The notes beneath the pieces are model-generated. The model searched no databases and was not told the DNA's origin. It worked only from the letters and a program-made list of their open reading frames with translations. 64,000 nucleotides of DNA from Lamprobacter modestohalophilus (GTDB taxonomy: Bacteria; Pseudomonadota; Gammaproteobacteria; Chromatiales; Chromatiaceae): contig NZ_NRRY01000006.1 in assembly GCF_016583905.1 (NCBI RefSeq), positions 84,420 to 148,419 on the forward strand, given 5' to 3'. The position numbers and the translations under genes were made by a program. This document shows, one piece after another, positions 1 to 12,163 of this stretch. Positions within the stretch are counted from its first letter, which is position 1, and each line of letters opens with the position of its first letter.

Positions 1-310
1 CCTGCTCCAGATAACCCAGTTGTTCCAGGCGGTTGAGCTTGTCCAGCATGGGCCGGTGCTCGTAAGGCTCTTGTAAATAGCCCAGCACGGCAGGCAGCAG
101 GCGGCTGCCTATGGCATCCTGCAGCTTGCCAAAACGCAGCACGAATTGATCCAGATCCTGCACGGTCTCCGCATCCAGTGTTTCCAGGCGCTCGCCCGTC
201 AACGGTCGCCAAGGCGCAAGGACGGTCAGTGCGTAGGTCATGTAACGACGATGCTGTAAGCACTCGCGCCAGGCCTGCTGCAGGCGCAAACTGGGGATAT
301 CGTCTGTCAT
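1..310 (-). CDS. HepT-like partner of nucleotidyltransferase (partial)
   Basis: The N-terminal 103 residues of a minus-strand protein that runs off the left edge. The visible part is all-helical and has the pattern DLDQFVLRFGKLQDAIGSRL followed by a LDKLNRLEQLG segment, typical of small HEPN/HepT-like proteins encoded next to MNT nucleotidyltransferases. In such modules the HEPN protein is an RNase toxin (or a substrate-binding partner) that the nucleotidyltransferase silences. Its ATG (308-310) overlaps the TGA of the upstream nucleotidyltransferase gene, so the two are translationally coupled. The HEPN catalytic R-x4-6-H motif lies in the missing part, so activity cannot be judged. Confidence 0.6.
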   Translation of the reverse strand, partial: MTDDIPSLRLQQAWRECLQHRRYMTYALTVLAPWRPLTGERLETLDAETVQDLDQFVLRFGKLQDAIGSRLLPAVLGYLQEPYEHRPMLDKLNRLEQLGYLEQ

Positions 311-612
311 AGGGGGATGCCCGTCTGCTCGGCGATGGTGAAGATCGGTGGGCGCAGTCGCCGGTTAGGATGGTCGATGAGGACATCGATGCGCTGTTCT
401 CCAAGCGCCTGCTGCAGCTGCATCTGAAAAGCGATCTCCGCGTTCGCGAGCGCGCTGGGCTCGGCGAGCGAGGTGCTAATCAGCAGGTCGATGTCGCCGC
501 CGCGTTTGCAATCATCGGTCCGTGATCCAAACAGGCGCACGCTCGCGTTGGGGCCAAAGCAGCTCAGTGTTGCGCTTTTGATTGTCTGACGTTGGTGGTC
601 GTTCAAGCGCAC
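307..612 (-). CDS. MNT-type nucleotidyltransferase domain protein (antitoxin-like)
   Basis: A 101-residue protein of the minimal nucleotidyltransferase (MNT) fold. The motif GSRTDDCKRGGDIDLLIS at residues about 29-46 holds the GS pair and the D-x-D metal ligands, with the third carboxylate expected near RIDVLID (about residue 76). In MNT/HEPN modules this protein AMPylates and inactivates the HEPN toxin. It overlaps the following HepT-like gene by an ATGA junction, which supports a two-gene toxin-antitoxin operon. Family assignment is firm. The antitoxin role is inferred from the neighbour. Confidence 0.7.
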   Translation of the reverse strand: MRLNDHQRQTIKSATLSCFGPNASVRLFGSRTDDCKRGGDIDLLISTSLAEPSALANAEIAFQMQLQQALGEQRIDVLIDHPNRRLRPPIFTIAEQTGIPL

Positions 613-1014
613 AGCGCATCTCCTCGCGTTCTAGACGCGCATCAACGAGCGAGTCGTCTAGGCCAAGAAATCAGGCCCTGTGCCCCGGGCCCTGCAACGA
701 GGCCATGAAGTGAACTCATGAGTTCATGCCAGAATCGTGATGTTGACAGCAGGGCTTTGCCCTCGCTCATGAGGACGAGGCGCTCATGCCTCTGATGTGT
801 GCAGTCGAGCTTATCCTGCCATGTCGCATTGATCCAGCGATGGCTTGGCTGCTCTAACCAGCATGGCGGAGGGCTAGCCACCCCGTTAGATGAATCGCAG
901 GAGATTCAGGTTTGCGTGAAGCTCGTGACTGATCCGATCCGATCCGATCCGGGCAGGGTGGTATGGCGCCAGGCAGGTTACCCTGAACAGCGCGACTTAT
1001 CGGAGGTGAAGAGG
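613..1014. other. 402-base intergenic region with a GATCC repeat
   Basis: No gene is supported here. The open frames in this stretch have no recognisable family or ribosome binding site. It holds four tandem copies of GATCC at 931-950 and, just before mnmA, a good Shine-Dalgarno (GGAGGTG, 1002-1008). Confidence 0.5.
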
Positions 1015-2112
1015 ATGGCTGAATCGAATGCTGAGCGGGTCATCGTCGGCCTCTCCGGTGGCGTCGACTCGGCCGTGGCCGCGCATCTGCTGCTGGAGCA
1101 GGGCTACCAGGTCGAGGCCCTGTTCATGAAGAACTGGGAGGAGGATGACGAGCCCGGCTATTGCGCGGCGGCCGAGGATCTGGCCGATGCTGAAGCGGTG
1201 GCCGAGCGGCTCGGTATCCGGCTGCATCGGGTCAATTTTGCGACCGAATACTGGGACCGGGTGTTCGAGCATTTCCTGGCCGAGTATCGCGCCTTGCGCA
1301 CGCCAAACCCGGATGTGCTCTGCAACAAGGAGGTCAAGTTCAAGGCCTTCCTGGATCATGCACTGACCCTTGGTGCCGATGCGATCGCAACCGGCCACTA
1401 CGCGCGCGTTGAGCACGGCACCGATGGTACGCACTTGCGCCTCGCTGTGGATGCGAACAAGGACCAGACCTACTTTCTGCATCAGCTCAGCCAGGCGCAG
1501 CTCGAGCGGGCGCTATTCCCGCTGGCCGACCTGACCAAGACTGAGGTCAGGGCGAGAGCGCGCCAGCTCGGGCTGGCGAACGCCGAGAAGAAGGACAGCA
1601 CCGGCATCTGCTTCATCGGCGAGCGCCGGTTTGCGGACTTCCTCGACCGCTACCTGCCGCGCAATCCGGGGCCGATCATGACCCCCGAGGGCGAGGTTGT
1701 GGGCGAGCATCGCGGGCTCGCCTGGTACACCATTGGTCAGCGCCAGGGGCTTGGCATCGGCGGGGTCGCTGCGCATGAGGAGGCGCCTTGGTTCGTGGCG
1801 GCCAAGGCGGTCGAGCGCAATGCGCTGATCGTCGTGCAGGGGGGTGACCATCCACTGCTTTATTCAGAGCATCTGGTCGGCGAGCAGTTGCACTGGATCG
1901 CTGGGCGGCCACCTATGGCCGCGCCGATCAACTGTCTTTGCCGGTTAAGGCATCGGCAACCGTTGCAGCGCTGTACCATCATCGATGTCGATAGCACGTC
2001 ATGCCAGGTGCGATTCGATGTGCCACAGCGCGCGATCACGCCTGGCCAGTCGGCGGTGTTCTATCTCGACGATGACTGTCTGGGTGGCTGCGTCGTTCGG
2101 CAGGCCGGCTAG
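1015..2112 (+). CDS. mnmA: tRNA 2-thiouridine(34) synthase MnmA
   Basis: A 365-residue tRNA thiolase that makes the 2-thio group of s2U34 in Lys, Glu and Gln tRNAs, taking sulfur from the IscS/Tus relay. The PP-loop LSGGVDSAV (13-21) binds ATP. The catalytic cysteine is Cys103 in TPNPDVLCN and the second one is Cys199 in STGICFIG. Length equals the usual 360-370 residues. ATG 1015 is chosen over earlier in-frame starts because GGAGGTG lies 6 bases upstream and the protein starts directly before the PP-loop. In many gammaproteobacteria hflD follows immediately. Here about 1 kb of foreign DNA and a decayed second mnmA 3' end intervene. Confidence 0.96.
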   Translation: MAESNAERVIVGLSGGVDSAVAAHLLLEQGYQVEALFMKNWEEDDEPGYCAAAEDLADAEAVAERLGIRLHRVNFATEYWDRVFEHFLAEYRALRTPNPDVLCNKEVKFKAFLDHALTLGADAIATGHYARVEHGTDGTHLRLAVDANKDQTYFLHQLSQAQLERALFPLADLTKTEVRARARQLGLANAEKKDSTGICFIGERRFADFLDRYLPRNPGPIMTPEGEVVGEHRGLAWYTIGQRQGLGIGGVAAHEEAPWFVAAKAVERNALIVVQGGDHPLLYSEHLVGEQLHWIAGRPPMAAPINCLCRLRHRQPLQRCTIIDVDSTSCQVRFDVPQRAITPGQSAVFYLDDDCLGGCVVRQAG

Positions 2113-2129
2113 GGGCAATCCCTGCCGGC
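2104..2129 (+). terminator. Hairpin overlapping the mnmA stop codon
   Basis: GCCGGC at 2104-2109 pairs with GCCGGC at 2124-2129 and AGGG (2111-2114) with CCCT (2120-2123), leaving one bulged base and a five-base loop. The mnmA stop codon lies inside the stem. There is no T-tract; the heptamer array follows at once. It may be a terminator or an mRNA 3'-end stabiliser. Confidence 0.35.
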
Positions 2130-2132
2130 TGG

Positions 2133-2180
2133 GTCAAAGGTCAAAGGTCAAAGGTCAAAGGTCAAAGGTCAAAGGTCAAG
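2133..2180. repeat. Tandem heptamer array GTCAAAG
   Basis: Six perfect head-to-tail copies of GTCAAAG (2133-2174) followed by a truncated GTCAAG. The array lies just after the mnmA hairpin and contains the stop codon of the minus-strand small gene that ends at 2169. It is one of several seven-base arrays in the window that sit at gene 3' ends. Confidence 0.9.
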
Positions 2181-2417
2181 CCGCCGTGCCACTGACTCGG
2201 CTTCATCGCCTGCATCTAACGGTCCTGAGAGTCGACGTTCTTGCATCGTAGGCCCATGATGCCTGCGTTGATGTCCACACATCCAACAAGAACAGACGCA
2301 TGGCGTCGCAACACAGATGCCCAGCGTTCGTCGGCAGCTGCCTGCATGATGGTTCCAATATTGGCTACGCTGGCGCTTGAGTCGCGCGATCTGATGGCGC
2401 CGCAACGCCCGTTTCAT
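2169..2417 (-). CDS. Small conserved cysteine-rich protein (CSCWMCG type)
   Basis: An 82-residue basic protein starting MKRALRRHQIARLKRQRSQY and carrying C-x-C-W-M-C-G at about residues 42-48, followed by HQRRHHGPTMQERR. This is the layout of a widespread small proteobacterial family of unknown function (typically MKR..., CSCWMCGNPR, TLQERR), whose cysteines suggest metal binding. The last dozen residues do not resemble the family and the stop codon falls within the GTCAAAG array, so the original 3' end has probably been overwritten by repeat expansion. It lies inside the inserted segment between mnmA and hflD. Confidence 0.55.
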   Translation of the reverse strand: MKRALRRHQIARLKRQRSQYWNHHAGSCRRTLGICVATPCVCSCWMCGHQRRHHGPTMQERRLSGPLDAGDEAESVARRLDL

Positions 2418-2552
2418 GTTTTTCACTTGCACAATCCCGGAACAGGTCATTGTTCCAGGCGGCCGCTCCTTCGAGCGACCACCTGGGCCTGAATCGTGAT
2501 TTGCAGAACAGGATGCTGAGCTTCATCTCTCTACTGGGCGCTCTTGTGTGGG

Positions 2553-2858
2553 TTAGGTGTCAGGTCGATGGGCGTCGCAAAAGGCTCGCAATACAGCATT
2601 CATCCGGGTTTGATATCCGGTACCCTGGGCCTTGAACCAGGCCAACACGTCATCATCGACGCGCAGCGCGATTTGAGTCTTGCGCGAAGGAATCGGTAAG
2701 CCCTTGTGCGCTATCGCATTGGCCCAGTCGTCTGGTGAAGTCATCGGGGCGTCTTCTGTATAGACCACCTCTGAATCGGGCTGAGCGCGGAGCCTTTCCC
2801 AGTCCGTGTCACCTCTAGTGCCCTTTGCGGTATCGCTGTGTCCAAGTTCTTTCTTCAT
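2553..2858 (-). CDS. brnA: BrnA-type antitoxin
   Basis: A 101-residue antitoxin and DNA-binding repressor of the BrnTA type II toxin-antitoxin family. The C-terminal ribbon-helix-helix is clear: KTQIALRVDDDVLAWFKAQG, then YQTRMNAVLRAF. Start ATG 2858 (MKKELGH) is preferred over the longer frame because it begins where the brnT reading frame is finishing, the normal brnT/brnA overlap. The partner brnT just upstream is interrupted, so this may be an orphan antitoxin that acts only as a regulator or protects against related toxins. Confidence 0.75.
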   Translation of the reverse strand: MKKELGHSDTAKGTRGDTDWERLRAQPDSEVVYTEDAPMTSPDDWANAIAHKGLPIPSRKTQIALRVDDDVLAWFKAQGTGYQTRMNAVLRAFCDAHRPDT

Positions 2859-3066
2859 GACCGACTGCCTTACGAGCTGAAATGAGGACGACAAAAAGGG
2901 CGACACCGTAGATCACTCCGATGCTCCGAAATCGGCGTTCGCGTTATGCTTCTCTGGCGTCTTCGCGAGTGAGGAGGTCGCCGTCAAAAAACGCCTCTAA
3001 ATCGGCGAAGTCGACGCCATGTTGATCCCGATTGATCAGCCGCTTCGATTCATCCCAGGTGATCAT
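2815..3066 (-). pseudogene. brnT: brnT toxin remnant with in-frame stop
   Basis: The N-terminal 40 codons read as a BrnT RNase toxin (ITWDESKRLINRDQHGVDF, then FFDGDLLTREDAREA) and then meet TAA at 2944-2946, where BrnT proteins usually have a tyrosine. The same frame continues as ERRFRSIGVIYGVALFVV and LISARKAVGHEERTW up to a TAG at 2815-2817, which is the rest of BrnT apart from about ten missing residues before the ISARKA motif. So the gene has a premature stop and probably an internal in-frame deletion. It overlaps brnA by 44 bases. Confidence 0.75.
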
Positions 3067-3140
3067 GTCTGTGAGTGTAGATGCAAGTGTATATACGCGC
3101 AAGTAGCGGGTAAGGTAAAGACTTTCTAGGTGAACGACTG

Positions 3141-3318
3141 TTTTTGCCGGCTGCGGCATCGCTAACCGCTGCAGTCCTGTGCCGTGGTCGGTTACGATAG
3201 CCGGTCTTGCTAGGTTCGATGCGGCCTGCCTGCCTCTGAGCGCGGTGACGCCGGGCCATGCTGCTCTGTTCTACCTGGATGATGATTGCCTGGGTGGCTG
3301 CGTGCGCTTTGGCAGGCC
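3141..3318 (+). pseudogene. Decayed duplicate of the mnmA 3' end
   Basis: This stretch aligns with the last ~175 bases of mnmA (about 1938-2106). In short frames it still reads CRLRHR, PLQ, and FYLDDDCLGGCV, the last identical to the MnmA C-terminus. In-frame stops and indels show that it is not translated as MnmA. It lies directly before hflD, the usual neighbour of mnmA, so it is probably the original 3' end. The intact mnmA then carries a replacement end, and the 2113-3140 segment between them was acquired. Confidence 0.75.
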
Positions 3319-3407
3319 ACTTAGTGTCGAGCCCGAGCGCTCTTGCAGAGCCACAGATTTCGCTTTCCGCCAGCCCGACTGGCACGCGCCTTCGAGACTT
3401 GAAATCC

Positions 3408-4049
3408 ATGCCCTATAGCGACCAAGACCGCATCATCGCGCTCGCCGGACTCCACCAGGCGGCGCATTGCGTGCTGCGCATCGCCAACCGCGGCAGCGTG
3501 GACATCGATCAGATGGAGCCTTGCCTCTACAGTCTGTTCCAGGTCGATGCCGATGATGTGCCGGCTGTGTACGGCGAGCCCGGCGCGGTGGCGACTGGGG
3601 CCCGACAGATCATCGCCCAGCTCACCGGCCAGCCGGAGCGCAACATGGAGATGACGCGCTATGTGATCACGCTGCTCAAGCATGAGCGCACCCTGGCTGG
3701 CCGGGGCGATATGCTGGCGGCGATCGGCGAGGGTATCGAGGCGTCGCGCGAGGCCCGCGGCGACGCGCCCTTGATCGACCGCGATGTGATCGCCCGTTTC
3801 GCCAGCCTCTATTCGGCGACCATCAGCAAGCTCGAGCCGCGCATCATTGTGCGCGGCAACCCGCTCTATCTGCAGAACGAGGAGAATCAGGAGCGCATCC
3901 GCGCGCTGTTGCTGGCCGGCATCCGCTCGGCGATCCTTTGGCGGCAGTGCGGCGGGCGGCGGATGCAGATCCTACTCGGCCGGCGCAAATTGCTCGATGC
4001 CGCGCGCGCCTACCTGAGCCCGACCGCGAGCGCGCAGCAGCCGAGTTAA
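3408..4049 (+). CDS. hflD: HflD-like high-frequency lysogenization protein (DUF489)
   Basis: A 213-residue protein, the same length as E. coli HflD. The N-terminus DQDRIIALAGLHQAAHCVLRI, the YVITLLKHERTL segment and the C-terminal IRALLLAGIRSAILWRQCGG are the hallmark regions. HflD is a peripheral inner-membrane protein that affects phage lambda CII stability in E. coli. Its housekeeping role is unknown, but linkage to mnmA is typical. Start ATG 3408 (MPYSDQDR) fits the family; the open frame extends upstream only because it passes through the mnmA remnant. Confidence 0.93.
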   Translation: MPYSDQDRIIALAGLHQAAHCVLRIANRGSVDIDQMEPCLYSLFQVDADDVPAVYGEPGAVATGARQIIAQLTGQPERNMEMTRYVITLLKHERTLAGRGDMLAAIGEGIEASREARGDAPLIDRDVIARFASLYSATISKLEPRIIVRGNPLYLQNEENQERIRALLLAGIRSAILWRQCGGRRMQILLGRRKLLDAARAYLSPTASAQQPS

Positions 4050-4182
4050 GGCGTTCTGCTCCATGCAACTGAGCGCTGGGTGGTCGCATGCCCGCTGATC
4101 ATGGTCATAAAGATGTCATTCGGCCGTCGCCTCACTAGAATCGTCTTAATTCCGCAGTCAACGTATTTACGGGAGCCTCCTC

Positions 4183-8235
<4,053 letters not shown>

Positions 8236-8330
8236 GCGAGGCCCGTTTAGGAGCATTCAATGGAGGACGCCTCGCCTGATCAAGACGACGGCCTTTTGTC
8301 GAGCGACACACGCCGGCGTTTCGCTTTGGG

Positions 8331-9356
8331 GTGGGCTGCGACCTGATGGCGAGAGCGCATAGCGTGCATGCTAGCCTGCCGTCAGCTAGTCGATGCCGTG
8401 GTCGGCCTTTACGCCCCCAGCGGTTGCTGCTCGGAGCCGCCTTCATCGTCCTCGGTGAATTCTGCTTTGCGTCGATGGGGGTCGGCATTCGCATTGTTTC
8501 GGCGGAGCTGCCGAATGCGATGGTCGTCTTTGGGCGCAATCTCATTGGCCTGATGCTGATTGCGCCCTGGCTGCTGCGCCACGGTCTGGGCGATGTCAAA
8601 ACCGCGGTGCCTGGCCTGCATCTGCTGCGGGCCATGGCTGGCCTCGGTGCCATGTATTGCTTTTACTATGCAATTGCTGAGCTGCCCTTGGCCGAGGCCA
8701 TGCTGCTCAAGCTGACCGCGCCGATCTTTATTCCCCTCATCGCCATTCTCTGGCTGCATGAGCGAGTGACTGCTCTGCTTTGGGTCGCGCTTGGGATCGG
8801 CTTTGCTGGCGTGATCCTGATCTTGGAGCCCGATCTAGGTCAACATTGGGCTGGGATCTCGCCAGTAGCCTTGATCGGCCTGCTGGGCGGGGTGCTGGCA
8901 GCGGTCGCCAAGGTCACGGTGCGTCGGCTTTCGCGCAGCGAGCCGATCGGACGCATCGTCTTCTATTTCGCGCTCGTCGGTGTCTCGGTCTCGGCGCTGC
9001 CGCTATTCTGGGACTGGCAGACACCGACATTCGTCGCGCTGCTCTGGCTATTCGGCATCGGCATGGCGGCGACGCTAGGCCAGTTGGCGCTGACGCGCGG
9101 CCTCTCTTTGGCGGCGGCTTCGAGCATGGGTGCCTTTGGCTACTTTTCGGTCGTGTTCGGCGCTGGTTATGGGTGGCTGTTCTGGGGTGAGCCGCTGACC
9201 TTGACCCTAGTGCTGGGGAGTCTGTTGATTGCCATCGGCGGCCTGCTGGCGAGTCGCTCCAGCAACTTCCGGCCTATCGAGCCGACGCCTGCTGCAGAGC
9301 CAACCGTCTCTGGGGTGAACAATCGACCCGCTGCCAAGGTGACCTCCAGTCCATGA
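8331..9356 (+). CDS. EamA/DMT-family transporter
   Basis: A protein of about 340 residues with ten predicted hydrophobic helices in two EamA repeats. The first repeat includes VVFGRNLIGLMLIAPWLL and YYAIAELPLAEAMLLKLTAP, the second LALTRGLSLAAASSMGAFGY. It is an inner-membrane drug/metabolite-type permease, and the substrate cannot be told from sequence. The start is uncertain between GTG 8331 and ATG 8346; neither has a clear Shine-Dalgarno. The stop codon overlaps the roxA start (ATGA at 9353-9356). Confidence 0.85.
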   Translation: MGCDLMARAHSVHASLPSASRCRGRPLRPQRLLLGAAFIVLGEFCFASMGVGIRIVSAELPNAMVVFGRNLIGLMLIAPWLLRHGLGDVKTAVPGLHLLRAMAGLGAMYCFYYAIAELPLAEAMLLKLTAPIFIPLIAILWLHERVTALLWVALGIGFAGVILILEPDLGQHWAGISPVALIGLLGGVLAAVAKVTVRRLSRSEPIGRIVFYFALVGVSVSALPLFWDWQTPTFVALLWLFGIGMAATLGQLALTRGLSLAAASSMGAFGYFSVVFGAGYGWLFWGEPLTLTLVLGSLLIAIGGLLASRSSNFRPIEPTPAAEPTVSGVNNRPAAKVTSSP

Positions 9357-10585
9357 GCACATGGCCTCACTTCCCCAAGCTTCGGTTTCCCAACGGTCTG
9401 GATGCGCAGGGCTTCCTCGCGCGTTATTGGCAGCGTGAGCCTTTGCTCATGCGCCAGGCCTTGCCCGGGTTTGAGAACCCCTTGCCCGGTGATGAGCTGG
9501 CCGGCCTCGCCTGCGAGCCCGATGTCGAGTCACGCATCATCCTGGAGCAGGCGGAGCAGGGGCCATGGCAGGTGCAGCATGGACCCTTTGACGCCGAGCG
9601 TTTTGCCGCCTTGCCACCGAGTCACTGGACGCTGCTGGTCCAAGACGTCGATAAGCACATCGCTGAGATCGGCGCCTTGCTTGACCGCTTCGATTTTCTG
9701 CCGAGATGGCGCATCGACGACATCATGGTCAGCTACGCCGAGGACCAAGGCTCGGTCGGCCCGCATGTCGACGACTACGATGTGTTTCTGATCCAGGCTG
9801 AGGGACGCCGGCGCTGGCGTATCGCGACCGATCCGAGGGCACCCATGGCGCTGATCCCGGACCTCGAGATCCGGGTCTTGCGGCAGTTTCAGGCGGATCA
9901 GGAGTGGCTGCTGGAGCCGGGCGATATCCTCTATCTTCCGCCTGGCGTCCCGCATTGGGGCATCGCCGAGGGCGCCTGTCAGACTTGGTCAGTCGGACTG
10001 CGCGCCCCGGCCTGGCGCGAATTAGCCGATGATTGGCTCGCCCAAGTCGCCGAGCGATTCACGCCGCCCGGGCGCTGGCAAGATCGCAAGTCGGCACCAG
10101 CATCAAATCCGGCAGAGCTGGATCAAGCGAGCGTTCAGGCCATGCGCGCAGTGATCGAGTCTGGCGTCGCAGCGGCCGGTCTCGATGCATTTACGACTTG
10201 GCTGGGGGCTTGGCTGACCGAGCCAAAGCTCAATCTGGAGTTGGAGCCGCCTGCGCCGCCCTGGACAGAGGCGGAGGTGATCTCGGCCCTCGAGGCGTCG
10301 CAGCGCTTTGAGCGCGATGGGCGCTCCCTGATGCTGTTCGCGGCGCCGCTGGCGTTAGACGCTCGAGACACGCAAGAGTCGCATCATCATGTCTCGCTGT
10401 TCGCCAATGGGCGGGAACATGCGCTGCCGGCTGAGCTGGTGCCGCTGATCTCACTCGTGGCGAATCGGCGGACGCTGGAGCTTTCAGAGGTTCGCGCTTG
10501 GCTGCGCGAGCCACGCGCTAGGTCGTTGATCGCTGACCTATTTAACGCAGGCCACTACCTGATGGTGGATGTCGAGGACTGCTGA
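9353..10585 (+). CDS. roxA: Ribosomal protein uL16 arginine hydroxylase (RoxA/YcfD)
   Basis: A 410-residue JmjC/cupin 2-oxoglutarate oxygenase. The iron triad is visible as His141 and Asp143 (GPHVDDYDVFLIQ) and His201 (LPPGVPHWGIAEG), followed by the winged-helix C-terminal region. The E. coli homologue YcfD hydroxylates an arginine of ribosomal protein L16. Length and the N-terminal FLARYWQREPLLMRQA match. It is coupled to the upstream permease by an ATGA overlap. Confidence 0.92.
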   Translation: MSTWPHFPKLRFPNGLDAQGFLARYWQREPLLMRQALPGFENPLPGDELAGLACEPDVESRIILEQAEQGPWQVQHGPFDAERFAALPPSHWTLLVQDVDKHIAEIGALLDRFDFLPRWRIDDIMVSYAEDQGSVGPHVDDYDVFLIQAEGRRRWRIATDPRAPMALIPDLEIRVLRQFQADQEWLLEPGDILYLPPGVPHWGIAEGACQTWSVGLRAPAWRELADDWLAQVAERFTPPGRWQDRKSAPASNPAELDQASVQAMRAVIESGVAAAGLDAFTTWLGAWLTEPKLNLELEPPAPPWTEAEVISALEASQRFERDGRSLMLFAAPLALDARDTQESHHHVSLFANGREHALPAELVPLISLVANRRTLELSEVRAWLREPRARSLIADLFNAGHYLMVDVEDC

Positions 10586-10657
10586 GCAACCGAGCCATCT
10601 GCGCTTTTCGAGCCAGGCCCAGCAAGCTCAGTGGTGCGCCAGCATCGGCATCCTGCT

Positions 10658-11227
10658 CTAGCGATCGACCTTGGTGATGACGACGCGGCGCTGCTCGACC
10701 GAGAACGGGCTGTACTGTGGCAGCAGGTCACGCTTGCCACGGCTTTCGGCCGGGGCGAGCAAGGAGGCAGGGTAGCCTTGGGCGATGAAGTAGTTACGCA
10801 CAGCGGTCGCGCGCCGCATGCCAAGCGCCATGTTGTACGCGTCCGAGCCTTTGGCATCGGTGTGGCCGACGATGGTGACGTATTCTTGGGCTGGTGAGCG
10901 CAGCACCTTGTCGATGTAGCTGTCGATGGTGGCCAGTACCCAGCGATTCACCACGGTATCTGGAACGATGTACTCGTCGAACTCGAAGAGCAGTTTAACG
11001 GTGAGCTGTTCAGGAACTCGCGCTGCGCCGCATTCTGGAAGACGCGTGCTGTTTGGGTCTTCCCAGCAATCGCCGAATTGCCGTTCAGGACCCCAGTAGT
11101 CCGAGTAGACCGGGGCAGAGGGCGCTTGGGCGGTGCCGCTCGAGAATCCCGCGAAGCTTGCGTTGGGGAAGTTAAGCGTGAGGTAGACAACGAGTGTGGC
11201 AATGACTGAGGTGGCAAGGGCCTTCAC
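10658..11227 (-). CDS. OmpA-family outer-membrane-associated protein (copy 1)
   Basis: A protein of about 189 residues: an N-terminal signal segment (ALATSVIATLVVYLTLNF), a short variable region with two cysteines, and a C-terminal OmpA peptidoglycan-binding domain (VTIVGHTDAKGSDAYNMALG, then ESRGKRDLLPQYSPFSVEQR). The aspartate and arginine that bind diaminopimelate in this domain are present. GTG 11227 is chosen because it starts the signal peptide; TTG 11251 is also in frame but falls in the terminator T-tract of the next gene. It is a tandem paralog of the gene at 11371-11964, the OmpA domains being nearly identical and the N-terminal halves different. Confidence 0.82.
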   Translation of the reverse strand: MKALATSVIATLVVYLTLNFPNASFAGFSSGTAQAPSAPVYSDYWGPERQFGDCWEDPNSTRLPECGAARVPEQLTVKLLFEFDEYIVPDTVVNRWVLATIDSYIDKVLRSPAQEYVTIVGHTDAKGSDAYNMALGMRRATAVRNYFIAQGYPASLLAPAESRGKRDLLPQYSPFSVEQRRVVITKVDR

Positions 11228-11248
11228 GGGAGCACCGCCGATGGAGTC

Positions 11249-11284
11249 CAAAAAAGAAGCCGGCTAGACAGAGGCTAGCCGGCT
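11249..11284 (-). terminator. Rho-independent terminator of the upstream OmpA gene
   Basis: On the minus strand a perfect ten-base-pair stem (AGCCGGCTAG / CTAGCCGGCT, 11258-11267 with 11275-11284) has a seven-base loop and is followed by a run of six T residues (11255-11250). It lies 87 bases after the stop of the gene at 11371-11964 and just before the next OmpA-like gene, so the two tandem genes have separate transcripts or partial read-through. Confidence 0.85.
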
Positions 11285-11370
11285 ATTCATGCCTCCGCCC
11301 GGGGCGAAGTCAGTAGGAACAGGCTCGACAATCTGGTCGACCGAGCCGTTGTCCCTGCAGGAGTCGACGC

Positions 11371-11964
11371 TTACTGGTCGACCTTGGTGATGACGACGCG
11401 GCGCTGCTCGACCGAGAACGGGCTGTACTGAGGCAGCAGATCGCGCTTGCCAAGGCTCTCGGCGGGAGCCAGCAGGCGGGCCGGGTAGCCTTCGGCAATG
11501 AAGTAGCTGCGGACCGCGTCGGCACGACGCATGCCAAGCGCCATGTTATAGGCGTCGGAGCCTTTGGCATCGGTGTGGCCAACGATGGTCACGTACTCTT
11601 CGACCGGGGTGCCTTGCACCTGGGCGATGTACTCATCGATGACGGCCAGCTCTTCGCGGTTGACCACGGTCTCTGGCACCTGGTACTTGTCGAACTCGAA
11701 CAACAGCTTCACGGTGATCTCAGCCGGCACGATGATTTCGCGCTCGCAAGGCGGCAGATTGTTCGGGCCGTCTGGATAAGCACTCTGCCAGCACTCGCCG
11801 TAGCTGGTTGCCCACAACTGACCGTCAGGGAAGTTCCGGTCGCCCGCTGCGTACCAGTACGACTCTTCGAGATCCTGGGCAACGGCTGCGCTGCCAACGA
11901 AGAGGGCGGCGACTGCAGTGCAGGCAACTGCCGCACTGCGGAGAGATTTCGTGGTGATGAACAT
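11371..11964 (-). CDS. OmpA-family outer-membrane-associated protein (copy 2)
   Basis: A 197-residue exported protein with a clear signal peptide ending near GSAAVAQD (residues 24-31), a variable region with two cysteines, and an OmpA-like C-terminal domain (VTIVGHTDAKGSDAYNMALG). It presumably anchors the envelope to peptidoglycan from the periplasm. There is no beta-barrel. ATG 11964 has GGAG 8-11 bases upstream on the minus strand. It has its own terminator (11249-11284) and is followed by a paralog. Confidence 0.88.
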   Translation of the reverse strand: MFITTKSLRSAAVACTAVAALFVGSAAVAQDLEESYWYAAGDRNFPDGQLWATSYGECWQSAYPDGPNNLPPCEREIIVPAEITVKLLFEFDKYQVPETVVNREELAVIDEYIAQVQGTPVEEYVTIVGHTDAKGSDAYNMALGMRRADAVRSYFIAEGYPARLLAPAESLGKRDLLPQYSPFSVEQRRVVITKVDQ

Positions 11965-12132
11965 TCAGTGGCTCCTATCGAAAGTTAGAGGTGCAGACTC
12001 GAGAACGGCCTTGGAAATTTCAGCAGCTGGCGCTGATCTTGTGTCGACGAATCAACTGCTGCCGTGGAACAATGATAGCGCGTTGTCGGTAAAATGAAAC
12101 AGGAAAAGCGAAAAAACCGCAGTCATGGGCGA

Positions 12133-12163
12133 ACTATACCATAGTAGTGCAGCCTGAACACAA
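12133..12163 (-). promoter_or_regulatory. Putative promoter for the OmpA genes
   Basis: On the minus strand, TATAGT at 12138-12133 is preceded by TG one base upstream (extended -10), and TTGTGT lies at 12163-12158 with a 19-base spacer. The site is in the AT-richer 388-base gap 11965-12352 between divergent genes, which otherwise holds no gene that I can see. Proposed from motif match only. Confidence 0.4.

Noticed and set aside
2133..2180. Possible CRISPR array
   Set aside because: This and the other arrays are contiguous heptamers without unique spacers, and no cas gene is present.
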